Shown piece after piece: positions 1 to 10,500 of a DNA stretch of 64,000 nucleotides. The DNA is taken from positions 4,625,889-4,689,888 of the forward strand of contig PTEX01000011.1 in assembly GCA_003342815.1 (NCBI GenBank), read 5' to 3'. The stretch is from Eudromia elegans. Taxonomy: Eukaryota; Chordata; Aves; Tinamiformes; Tinamidae. The translations under genes and the position numbers were made by a program. How positions within the stretch are numbered: the stretch's first letter is position 1; every line of letters begins with the position of its first letter. The notes beneath the pieces are model-generated. The model saw only the letters and a list, made by a program, of their open reading frames with translations, did not search any database and was not told the DNA's origin.

Positions 1-2150
1 AAAATCTCAAGGATCCAAGAGGTGCTTTTGCGAAAGAAATTTCAAGGCAAACATTTACAAGTGTGTCTATTTCCTTCACATTTGCTTGCTTCCCTTTGAG
101 CTGTCCAAGTGCAGTTGTCACTTCTGGACTGTTTTGTCCTAAGCAAAAGATAAGTCAAAAGAAAAAATGTGCTTCTCCATAACTATCAAACAGTCTTTTG
201 TAGCAATGCAATTTTTGCTGATTTTTATTTAGATTATTTCATCTTGTTCTTTTCAATTCTCTTCAAACAGTTTTCATTTTACTTTTGAATAAGGACTGAT
301 TCCCCCTGCCAAACACTCCCACAGTTGCCTCTGCCAATGACAGGAGAGACAGGTAATACCATGGCTTACTCCCTGTGCAAGGCACAGAGTTTTTTAAAAA
401 AATCAGAAATTGTCAAAATCATTAACGTTTTCTAAATTTATCATCCAGCAAGATATTCAAGCTAAATTACTTAGGTAATTCATAAATGTTTTGATTTTTA
501 TCTTTTAAGAAACAAAACCCTTCATTAGTTTCCCAACAGGTTTATCTCCAGGAATGGCTTCAGCCCACAAAACCAGTCACTTTTACATCAAGCTTATTAA
601 GGTACATCACTTTACATCAGGCTTCTACAGATACGGGTATCTGATATGGTCATACAGTTGTGAGAGATGTATTCCCTTTGAAAACTATTACCCCGCAGCT
701 TTTTAAAACAGTAATTTCCTCATCATTAACAAGAGTTCTTATATCTCACCTTCTATTTCACAAATGCTGAACGCTGCACTACAGATCAGGGTGAAAAGCA
801 AAGGATGGCAGCTGTCAGGAGCCATTTTTTCCCCAGCTCGGATATTTTCTGTTTTCAGGTAGAAGAAGGGGTACAAATGTCCCTCCCTGCTTGTGAAACT
901 CTGGGTGAGGAATGCAGTTATAATCTTCTTTGAATACACGATACCTTATGCACTTCAGAGCTGCACTTGATACCACATAACCACAATCCCTCATGGAAGG
1001 CACCTAATCATTACCTCTCACTGGGAATGGATGAGCCGAAAATGACCAGCACCACCTGAGAAAGGCAAAAAAGGACCCAGCTGCATTTGTTTTTATACCT
1101 ACAGGCAAACAAAACACTGAAGCCCTGCAAAACTATTGCTGCGTAAGTCCTTGTAAAACAAACAACTACTGGGCATCGCTGCAAAACTAAAAAGTATTAA
1201 TAAGAAAAACCAGAATGGTTGATTCTTGCAAATTTTCTCCTCCTTATCAGTGAGCAATTGCAGTACCATATGTAACAGCAATTGTATACATTAATTTATT
1301 ATATGCAACAGGACAAATGAGCACAATAGGAAACAGGCAGTTTGTCTGTCTTGTTTCAATCAGCAGGAGTGCAAACATCTAATTAATGTTCAACAACTGC
1401 TAAACACAGGGCTTTGAATTTTTATGAAACTTCTCAGTATTTATTGCTAGTCCAAGGTTTGTATACATCTTAGTGACATAATGAAAAAGTCAGCATCAGA
1501 AAACTTACATTGAAATATTAATTTTACTCGATTTCTCAGAACATTTCTTAGTCAACTTCTGAAGTGCTCTGAGAACAGCCGTATTAACTCCCTGATGTTT
1601 CATAATACTGAGCTACTTCAAAATTTAAAAGTCTGTTACTGAAGAACTTCAATTTTTTTTGAAAAATATGTTTATATATATGCATTGACAATGCAGTTAT
1701 AGCAGTTGCCCTTACACTACTATGCTCAAGCATTCAGCTTGAGAAAATTAGATCAACTAATCTTAAATCTGGATATCATAAATGATAGACAAACTATTGC
1801 ACTATTTCTACCAAAACATTAGAAGCAAATGAAAACTAAAGGTCTCATTAAGCAAGAGGTTCTGATCACCTTACACCTAAAATGCTATCTAATGTTACAG
1901 ACAAAACCACTATTTTTCCTCAAGCATCATTTAATCTCTCATTGCAGCCAAGAAGCCACAAACCAGATGAAAATTTCACCAGATCCCTCTCTCCTTAAGC
2001 CAGCAAACTACTTGACCTACTTCCAGGGCAAGTGCCAAGCCTGTCCTTGAAGAATTTGCTTTCACTCACTAATCGCTTCCCAAACCACCCTGCCTACTCA
2101 CAAACAGATGCCCTTTATCCCATTCCTTAGGGATGCATTAGGTGCTTGAA
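1..2150. other. AT-rich 5' flank, no gene recognised
   Basis: This stretch is AT-rich and all open frames in it are short and unlike any protein I know. No splice-linked coding exon, tRNA or repeat family could be recognised on either strand. It ends where the CpG-rich promoter of CIAO2B begins. In human a carboxylesterase gene (CES2) lies on this side in divergent orientation, but I see no esterase motif such as GESAGG in any frame here. Confidence 0.6.
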
Positions 2151-2154
2151 ACAG

Positions 2155-2396
2155 CGGTTGCGGCCGTAGCACTGATGACTGAAAGGAATGAGGCCGCCAC
2201 CGCTGGCTACTGGAGACGCTACTTGTCGTGCTTCGCGCGGAAAAGCCCCTGCTAAGTCCGCGCCAACATCGACCCACACACGCCCCGCACCCAGAAAGCA
2301 GCGCAGGGCCGCAAGGGAGTGCGACGGTCACGTGCCGCTGGCCTCCTTCCGCCGCCGCGCCGGAAGCGCCAGCCTTGGTGAAGCCGCGCGGGGACC
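2155..2396 (+). promoter_or_regulatory. CIAO2B: CpG-island promoter and 5' UTR of CIAO2B
   Basis: Base composition changes abruptly to GC- and CpG-rich at about 2155 and stays so through exon 1 and intron 1. There is no TATA box, as is usual for housekeeping genes. Visible candidate sites are a TCACGTG E-box of USF/MYC type at 2328-2334, an ETS/GABP-type CCGGAAG at 2360-2366, and an opposite-strand ETS core (CTTCCG) at 2346-2351. The transcription start cannot be placed exactly. The initiator context is GGGACCATGG, a strong Kozak match. Divergent transcription toward lower coordinates is possible but not shown. Confidence 0.7.
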
Positions 2397-3759
2397 ATGG
2401 TGGGCGGGGGACCGGCATCGGCGCCGCTCGAGAACGCCAACCCGCTCATTTATCGGCGCTCCAGCGAGCGGCCCGTGACGGCGCGCGAGGAGGACGACGA
2501 GCTGCCCGACTCCATTGACGACCGCGAGATCTTCGATATCCTGCCGGGGCGGCGGGGCTGGGCCAAGCCGGAGGCCGCGGGGCCAGGCTGGGGGCGGCGA
2601 CGGCGGGGCGCGGCGGGGGGCAGCGGCAGGGCCGGACCGGGTCGGGCCGCGCTGCGGTTTTCCTCAGCCTCGCACATCTCATCCGCTCCATCAACGACCC
2701 CGAGCACCCACTGACGCTGGAGGAGCTCAACGTGGTGGAGCAGGTCCACGTGAAGGCAAGTGGTTGGTCTGGGCAGGGTGGCCGCTCGGCCTGTGCCTGG
2801 GTGCAAGCAGAGGGCTCCTTGTACCCAGGTGAGCGACACCGAGAGCACCGTGGCAGTGGCCTTCACCCCCACCATCCCACACTGCAGCATGGCCACCCTC
2901 ATTGGCCTCTCCATAAAGGTGAAGCTGATCCGCTCCCTGCCAGAGAGGTTTAAGGTGGGTAATGACATCACCAAATAGAAGTGTGTGGAAGAGGGGGTTA
3001 AAATCTCACATGAAAAGCTTTAACTTCCCCTCTGTTGTTGACTTGTCCTCTCTTTTCTTTTGTGACCCTTTTGCTCCCCGTAAGGTGGATGTTCACATAA
3101 CACCAGGAACACATGCCTCTGAGCATGCAGGTAAGCTCTTTAGTGCTCTCTTGTGTGGCTTTCTCTACACTTTTAATCTTGCAGACTAGAGATGAGAGAG
3201 ACTCCTGAATCTGCCAAAGCAGTTATTTGGTACCTGGGACCTGACATGCACCTGTCCCTTCCAGCAGATGTTACAGAACTGAAATGGGTAGTAATGAAAC
3301 TTATATAAGCTGTATACCTCACCTGAAACATTTCCTCAGAACGACTGTACTCTCAAATAGTCCCTGGTTTGCCCAGGGTATGGATGGCTCAGAAAATGAA
3401 GAGAAGCTGGGCATAAATTTCTTGTCTTTTTGCACATAGATCACTGCTGCTGAAATATAAATAGCTTCTGTGTCTAACTTGTGATGTAATGCAATAGCTT
3501 TGACTTTAGATTGCAATTTTGTGGTATACTCGGCCTCTGCAGAGTTACTAGTCTACCTGAGTACCATAGTAACAGTCTGATGATCCGTCTCAATGTTTTT
3601 AAAAAGACATTGTGTACCAGCGTTTTGACTAGCTCTTTGTACTTTCTTTTTCCCTGAACAGTTAATAAACAGCTTGCTGATAAAGAACGTGTAGCAGCTG
3701 CTCTTGAAAATTCTCACTTGCTGGAAGTGGTGAATCAGTGCTTGTCTGGTCGCTCATAA
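2397..3759 (+). CDS. CIAO2B: CIAO2B (FAM96B/MIP18), cytosolic iron-sulfur assembly component 2B, five coding exons
   Basis: The family works with CIAO1 and MMS19 in the CIA targeting complex, which delivers Fe-S clusters to cytosolic and nuclear apoproteins. Coding exons I infer are 2397-2535, 2676-2755, 2829-2954, 3085-3130 and 3662-3759 (489 nt, 162 residues; the human protein, from memory, has 163). Recognisable stretches are LENANPLIY near residue 11, ERPVTA near 24, [20 protein letters not shown] across the exon 1-2 join (about 44-63), the MIP18/DUF59 core with [16 protein letters not shown] carrying the conserved cysteine at about 92, [14 protein letters not shown], and the C-terminal [13 protein letters not shown]. 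The N-terminus differs most from human. Introns are 140, 73, 130 and 531 nt. Introns 3 and 4 are ordinary GT-AG. Intron 1 fits AT-AC and intron 2 GC-AG. The frame is intact, so the gene looks functional. Confidence 0.96.
2536..2675 (+). other. CIAO2B: CIAO2B intron 1, probable U12-type AT-AC intron
   Basis: Exon 1 ends in the first base of an Asp codon (2535). The intron then starts ATATCCTG, one base off the minor-spliceosome donor consensus ATATCCTT, and ends in AC at 2674-2675. A branch-site-like TTCCTCAGC lies at 2660-2668, about ten bases before the acceptor, compared with the U12 consensus TTCCTTRAC. Joining 2535 to 2676 restores EIFD-LIRS exactly as in the conserved family. The only AG near the acceptor, at 2666-2667, would insert extra residues, and no GT lies close to the exon end. 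Confidence 0.85.
2756..2828 (+). other. CIAO2B: CIAO2B intron 2, 73-nt GC-AG intron
   Basis: The exon ends AAG and the intron begins GCAAGT, the textbook context of a GC donor (AG followed by GCAAGT). It ends CCCAG at 2828. The join gives [16 protein letters not shown], in phase 0 and collinear with the human protein. At 73 nt it is close to the lower limit for vertebrate introns. Confidence 0.9.
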
Positions 3760-4148
3760 TTGCCTGTTGAGAAAACCTTTGGTATTATATTTTGTTAAGC
3801 TAATTTTGTATATAAGTGGTGCTGCAAATGTTTCACCATCTGTGTATCTAAACAAAACAAAATTGCTTATATTTTCTTTAAGAAATATTTCATTACTTCT
3901 ACAAAAGTGGGAAATTATTATGTGGGAAATTACATTGCAGGTAACTACAGAAATATTATAGAAACTGACCTTTAAATTTATTAGCTATACCCCATGGAGA
4001 TTTTTCTGGTCTAGAAAATAATCACGTTACTGGGTGTCAAAAGGTGTTTAAAGGAATTCAAGTACATTTCTACCGCAGACAACTGTTAGGTGAGAAATGT
4101 TTTTAATCTTGGACCACATGGGAGAAAAAAAGCAGACTTTTAAATAAA
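3760..4148 (+). terminator. CIAO2B: CIAO2B 3' UTR with candidate poly(A) signal
   Basis: The stop codon TAA is at 3757-3759. The first canonical AATAAA downstream is at 4143-4148, followed within about 40 bases by a GT-rich stretch typical of a cleavage-stimulating element. A second AATAAA lies at 4638-4643 and could serve a longer transcript. The choice of the first site is inferred. Confidence 0.6.
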
Positions 4149-7100
4149 CAGACCAAGTGTGTGGTGCCTGTACATATGCAGTGTTGTATGTTAGGTATCA
4201 AATACTTCACCCTTATCAGGTAGCTGGAGAGTAAGTATCTCAAACACTTCTTTCCCCCTCACCTTGCAAAGCAGATCATGCTGATCCTATCTGTAATACT
4301 CTATTCTTCAGTACTAACTTTTCTTGAAGAATCTTGGATCCTTTAAAACGTTGAACCTTATTAACACAGACTATGTAAATCACAGCCTTACACTTCTGCT
4401 GAGTTGTTTTTTAAGGAAAAAAGGTAAAGGGACTGGTAGCCAGGTAGGATAGCTCAAATCACACAGCAAACTAGGACAGAAATAAGTCCTAATTTCCTTC
4501 CAGTTTGAGCAAGGAGGTACTTAGTTTTCCCAGGGCTTGTGCAGAATGCCAGCTCTGCAGCAGCCTTCATCTGCTTATTTGGCTTAACATCCTTTGAATA
4601 ATCTGTACTTGCTTGGATGCATGAATTTGAAATTGTAAATAAAGACAGTATTTGTGTAATACCAATACTGGAAAAGGAGCAGAAAGATTTTGTTAGCATT
4701 ACCTTCCCTCTCTGCGACTTGTGTTGAATCATTAATTAGTTCTGATGTTGCCAACTATTGTACCACAAAAACCTGAACCATAGCAGTGCATGCCGGCATC
4801 TCATGGGTGACAAGCTTTGCTAGATCTTTTGTTTGCTTTTTTTTTTTCTTTTTTAATAGAAAGTGAATGGTGTCTTCCAAGCTTTACAGGAAAACTGGAG
4901 TGCAAGTATGTGTGTGGGGAAAACAGAAGGATGAGTAAGCTGTCAGATTTCTTCAACCTGCACTCCAAATGGAAATGGAATCTGGAAATTATGTTTAATT
5001 GAATCATTGCTGCTCAGCTTTTAGTGTTATAGGATAAGAGATTAAATAACTTACTGGAATGTTGACATTTTCGTTACCAACATGATAACACTCTTGTACC
5101 TGGTAGCACTGAAATGGCACACTGAACGTCATAACCCTGGGGGATTTTTTTTTTTTTTTCAAATCACTCACCTTTTCAAAGAAGCAGAAGCATATGTTTT
5201 CACTGTTTAGATTTCATAGTTGCCAGATGAAGAGAAAATCTTCAGTCCCTGATGTTACAATGATTGTTATCAGGCTCTGCAGAGTGAGCAGAAAATAAGA
5301 GAAAAAAAAAGTTGTTACAAATAGTTGTTTTCAAACATTTCCTGTCCCCCCTATCACCCTATCCCCCCCCCCAAAATTAATCTCTGGAATGCCTTGTAAT
5401 AGGGCACATTAGAAAAAAGGACCCTTTAGAGCAGCTGCACTGAGTACCAGCAGCCTCATTCAGGCCAGGACAATTGCTAGCAGCACTCACGTGTTCAGCA
5501 GAGTGGAGGCTCCCAGGGTGCCAGAGTGGTGCTCAGTGCTCTGAATCTGCGAGCACAGCAGCATGAGCTCTCCAGACTGCATCATGCTCTAGAATAACCT
5601 GTGGCGTGCCCAGACCAGCAGACCCACGCTGGGGGGCCCATGCACCTCGGGCTGCCCCTTTGTACATACTTGCCTGTCCCTACTCCCCAGGAAGGAACTT
5701 TCCCTCTTTGTAGCTGTTCTCCTTCTGTCATTGCTTTCTAGTACCATCAACCTGCAACATCTGAAGTTGATTCATTCCCCAATTTCATTATGAGTGGATA
5801 GAATACAGCTTGGGGACAACTTCTTTTTCAGAGGTGCAAGTAAAACACTGCCCATGGAGATGTCACAGGAAGAACTTCACACTTTAAAGGGAAATACTTT
5901 CTGTGTTCCTTGGGTGAAGTGATGTGTACCACGCAGGGGTACTGTGGGAAACTGTTTGAGAAAAAAAAAAAAAAGAAAAATTATTTCAGTCTTCTGGCCA
6001 TACTCAAGATTGATGTGTTTACATCGATGAAGTACTTTGATAGAGACCTCTCTCTGGAGTTTTTATTTATAAATTACATGTTTTGGAATTTTTTTTATGG
6101 CTGCTAAAATGCTAATAACATCTCTCTTGAGCCCGTCAAGCAGATAACTGTCACTTCCCTGACAAAATGCACTCTTTAGCATTAATAGAGACTGCTAATA
6201 AATGGCAGACTCAAAGTTTTCCTTAACTGAAAGGGATGTTTTATAGCAAAATCTTTAAAATGTTACTGTGGAAAACTCGGCATCATTTTAGAAAATAATC
6301 CCAGGGGAACTGAGGCTGTTATCTGGGTGTTTCAAAGTTTGCTGGTGTGCCTGTCACCTGCCAACAATAACAGTAAGCACAAACTGCCTGTTTTCCACAA
6401 AATGCTAAAAACACATAAAATTTTCACAAAACATACAGGCAGCAAAGAGCTCTAATTCTACTTGATGTACTTCAGTAGTTGCCCAAGATATGCTATCTAC
6501 TTCTGTATCCTTAAATATTTCTTACTATCTGTTTATGTGCTTCCTCTCCCATGCCTTACTTGTAAAGAGCATTTACAACCTTCAGCAGCCCTGGGCAACA
6601 CTGCCACACTGAGCATGTCATCTTGGTTGTCCAGATGGATTGAAATCCTGCTGAATCCAGATACATTCTACACATTTACCAGCATCCTCAAAAGATCTGC
6701 CAGTCATTGGCACATGAAGAGAAAGTGAAGGAAAAGGCAGGAGCAAACACCTGTGTCCAGCCCCTGCCTCTGAAAGCTTCCAGCCTCCTGGTGCAGCAGC
6801 AGGGAGGACCCAGAAGCTTTTACTGCTGCTGTCTGGAAACACCACCCTGCCAGACGCAGGTTGTCCAGTGCCTTCCATTACCTTACACCAGGCGTCTCCC
6901 CACCTCAGGTTCCCACGTTCAGCGCAGGCAGAGCCTGCGGCCAGGCAGGGCTGTGCTGTGCCAGATGCTTGGTGTGCAGATGCCAAGGTGCTGCTCGGGG
7001 AGCCCAGAGCAAGCGGAGGGCTGCACCCCAGGCACCAGTGTCTCGCTCAGCAGTGGCAAAGCCTCAGCCATCCCTTCCTGGCAGCAGCAGGAGGCACAAA

Positions 7101-7392
7101 GCTCCAGGAGGGCAGGCATCATTTTTCCCCATTGACCCAGTTAGCCCCATCCAGGTTCCCAGCAGATGGGTTACACAAGGTTTGGACCAAGACAATCTCG
7201 GCACACTGTTAGGAGCACTGGCTTGCAGTTACCTCCTGCTCCCTGGCCGCTCCAGGGGTCTACACCTTTGCTGATGGAAGAGCTGCCAGCTGCTCTAGCC
7301 ATGGATTATGAAGGTCCTTAAGCAGCAATACTTCCCCCCATCCCAGGTGACAAATCATGTGTGCAATCCGAATTGCATGCAGAGAAACCAAA
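4149..7392. other. Intergenic DNA between CIAO2B and RRAD, proximal part
   Basis: This part is mostly AT-rich with T- and A-runs (for example near 5145 and 5962), plus two GC-richer patches at about 5420-5720 and 6750-7270. The longest frames in the second patch (about 140 codons near 6707-7135) overlap in several frames at once and have no recognisable domain, which fits GC-driven chance openness. I see no gene here. Confidence 0.55.
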
Positions 7393-7430
7393 TAACTTCC
7401 AACCTTAACCATTCTATGATTCTATGCATA
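7393..7430 (+). mobile_element. CR1 LINE 3'-tail fragment
   Basis: The sequence TTCCAACCTTAACC followed by ATTCTATGATTCTATG is the characteristic 3' end of avian CR1 elements, in + orientation. Only the last 40 bases or so are recognisable; the upstream body is absent or too diverged to see. Confidence 0.75.
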
Positions 7431-7552
7431 AATGACATCAGATTCCAAGATTTACTCCCAACAGTTTAAAGCAGAGCAGTGCTTGTTTTATTAACAAAAA
7501 TAGGGGGGAGGAAGCAAACAGAGCAAACAGCACTGTTCTAACAGTATTGAAC

Positions 7553-7575
7553 TTTTTTTTTTTTTTTTTTTTTTT
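7553..7575. repeat. Poly(T) tract of 23 bases
   Basis: An uninterrupted run of 23 T. It is not linked to a recognisable retroposed sequence and may be length-polymorphic. Confidence 0.95.
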
Positions 7576-10500
7576 GGAAAATACATTTCCTTCAGATGGA
7601 AAATAATCATTAGGAGCAAGTCACATAAATTATTTCTCTTCAAATGTGTACTATTTGACTATTTTCAAAATGACTTTTTAGACACTGTTTTGGAAAGCGG
7701 AAATGGATAATAGAAAGTGCTAGGTAAATTCTATAAATGATTCTCTTTAAAGACAAATATTGTCTAGGAGTTGGAAATAGGATTTGTGGATTAAAGAATT
7801 TCCTCCCCTTCCCTATCATCATATCCATCAGCTAGTGTGCCACTGCACTTACAGCGTATTCTGTTAATCCTTAAAATTGCAGTAACTTTGTTATGACTGC
7901 CATCAAAGCCTGAAATAAGCACTTGGGGAAGGTGGCGTGCCCTCCTCTGACATCTCATGCCAAGCCAGTCCGCAGCCTGCTACAAGCTGCTCCAGCCTTT
8001 GACAGGCTACAAACAGTGTGTTTTTGTCCTGCGTGCCTCACTGGGCAACCTATGTTCGCAACCAGGAGTGATGAGATGAAAGAGGCAACGGGCTCTGCCT
8101 TGTGGCTTGGTCCAGCTGGGAACAAAGGAAGAGATCCCACCGAGCAGCTCCAGCACACACAAATAATGCGCCAAAGAAGGAGAGTACATAGAGCAAAGGG
8201 CCAAGCTGCCCAGGTAATATCTTCCTGTCAGCTACACTCAGGTGTGCGGCACAGCAGGCCCTGAAACTGCAGCACAGGCTGCTGGGCAGAGCGCTGCTCC
8301 GAGGGCTGCTTCACCTCACTGTGCTCCTGCCACTGCTGACCGCTCAGCCTAGCCACGCAGCCGTCCTCAGCCTGGGAAGCAAAATGTTGTACAGATATTA
8401 TACACACAGCTTGGCAAAGAGGACATGGGAGGAATGGAAACATGAAACACCCACCTGCAACTCCATTGCAAACTCTGCAGCTGCCGCCTGAGAGCTGCCA
8501 GCGTTACCCCGATAGATGGTGCTGCTATTTCACACCGTCAGCAGCCAAGGCCTGAGGCCTCAGTGAGTGCAAACCCAACAGCAGGATACAGGCAGGGTCT
8601 TTGCCCAGAGGCTGGCACTGGCACCCCGAGCCACTGTCCTACACACAGCCAAGGGCCAGGCATGCAGTGGGACACCCCAGCCTGAGGTAAAGTCCTGTTT
8701 TGAGTGGTGGCAACTTTACTGAACTGAGATTTGACTTATTTCAGCTGACTTGGTAACTGCTGAAGCATTCCATTTTAATTAGGTTGATGCTTAGTGAAAT
8801 ATGTCCTAAAATCTTTTGTGGTTTCTACCCTTTGTGAAATAACTTGCCAATATGTAAAAAACAGAGAAATAGGTACTGTTGAAAATGCATTGTTATTTTC
8901 TTTTGCAGATCATCAGGGGAAGCCTATATATCCCTATGTCTTGATTACGACAGTATGACGGACTCATTTCTCCAATGAGCAGTTTTCTTCTTTTAAGGCA
9001 AAAAGCTCCCCAACCGAATGAGATCATGTAGAAAACTCTCCCTCTTGAAAAATGCTATATTCTTGTTTGTTGCCTAGTGACAGGCAGCTGTTACCTTAGA
9101 AGGCTGCAGATCCATCTGAACATTTCTGGTGGTGCTGATGTGTCTATGCAAATATAAACCCCTTTCTTTGGTATAGCTTATGAAAGATGAATTCTTATGA
9201 AAAGATTATACAAAAAAAAAAAAAAAAAGTGTGAAAAGAAAGTGCCAGCACCTTTGCAGAGTAGAAATTCAGTGTGCTTATCAGCCAGAGTGTGTGCAGG
9301 CACCAACACCACAAGCTCAATGTTTTTCGACGTGCGAGTGATGCCAGGGAAGCATTTGCCTGCTTAATGTTAATTACTGCTGTGAGTAAGTGTTGAGAAC
9401 GGAAAAGCCCATCAAGGCCTAATTCTGATCTCATCTCCAGCAATAAACCAGTAAAATTGCCATGAAAGGCAATAATGTTGCTACATTTCATTACTGACAG
9501 AAAAGGGGATGATCACTGAATCTCTCAAATATAAGCAACCTTAGTAATTTAGAAAATTAAGAAAGACTATTTTAAATGCCTAAAACCCCAATACTTGCAC
9601 TGTAAAGTGCCTTTTGAAATAACTTCTGACAGGGAACTCCGCCCTCAAGCACAAGATGCCCTGGGTTTGAGAGTGTAAGCAGGAACCCTGGCACTTACCC
9701 AACAGAGCAGCAGCCGTGCACTCCTCTGTAGGACACAGCGTGGCAGCCACTGGCCCTCACTATGCTCTGCTTCCAGCTATTGCTTTCGGGAGGAATAAGA
9801 TGAATGCAGAAATAATGTCATTTCATGTCTAATTCACTGTACCTGGTATGGAGGCAGAATAGTTTTGATATGAGTCAAGATTAGGAAGTTTTTTCTTTAG
9901 AACCTAGAGGACTTTAGTACTACAGCTTCAATTGAGCTTATTATAGTAAGGGCTGGTTTTGAAATTAAGATTGACAATTGCTCATGTCATTTCTTTTATG
10001 AAATAATTATTCTTTCATGTCTGTACTGTCCTATAGTCCTCTTTATAGAGGAAAAATTTTGCACCTCAATCTACACATTTTTTCATGAGTCTAGATGTTC
10101 ATCAGTTCAATTTTTTTCTTAGGAAGAGTTTCATTTTTTACTCTTATCATCATTATTGTCATACACTTTCACAGGAGGAAAAAAATCAGAAAGAACTTAT
10201 CTAAGTCAAACTGAACATAATAGAGTCTCTGTAATTCCTGTATATATCTATCATATGAATTTTGGATCCCCTAATCAGAATACTTATATAACAGCAGAAA
10301 TGAAACAGGAAACAAGGCATATACAGGAAGACAGAAATGCCTATTACTGCTCTCTTACATGAGCATGGAATTTGCCAAACTCAGCACATTCCAATATTAC
10401 TACTTGTTTTAGGGGAAGCTCTGAAATTGTATCTCCCACATCCATTTGCCCCCACGATTTTACACGAAAGATCCCATGATATCACTTGCAAAAGGAAAAG

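Noticed and set aside
2098-2974. Several open frames of 95-174 codons on both strands through the CIAO2B CpG island
   Set aside because: They overlap the real exons in wrong frames. High GC removes stop codons by chance, and none shows a known domain.
6707-7274. Three overlapping plus-strand frames of 114-142 codons
   Set aside because: All three frames are open together, with low-complexity cysteine/serine/proline-rich products and no domain. Composition explains them.
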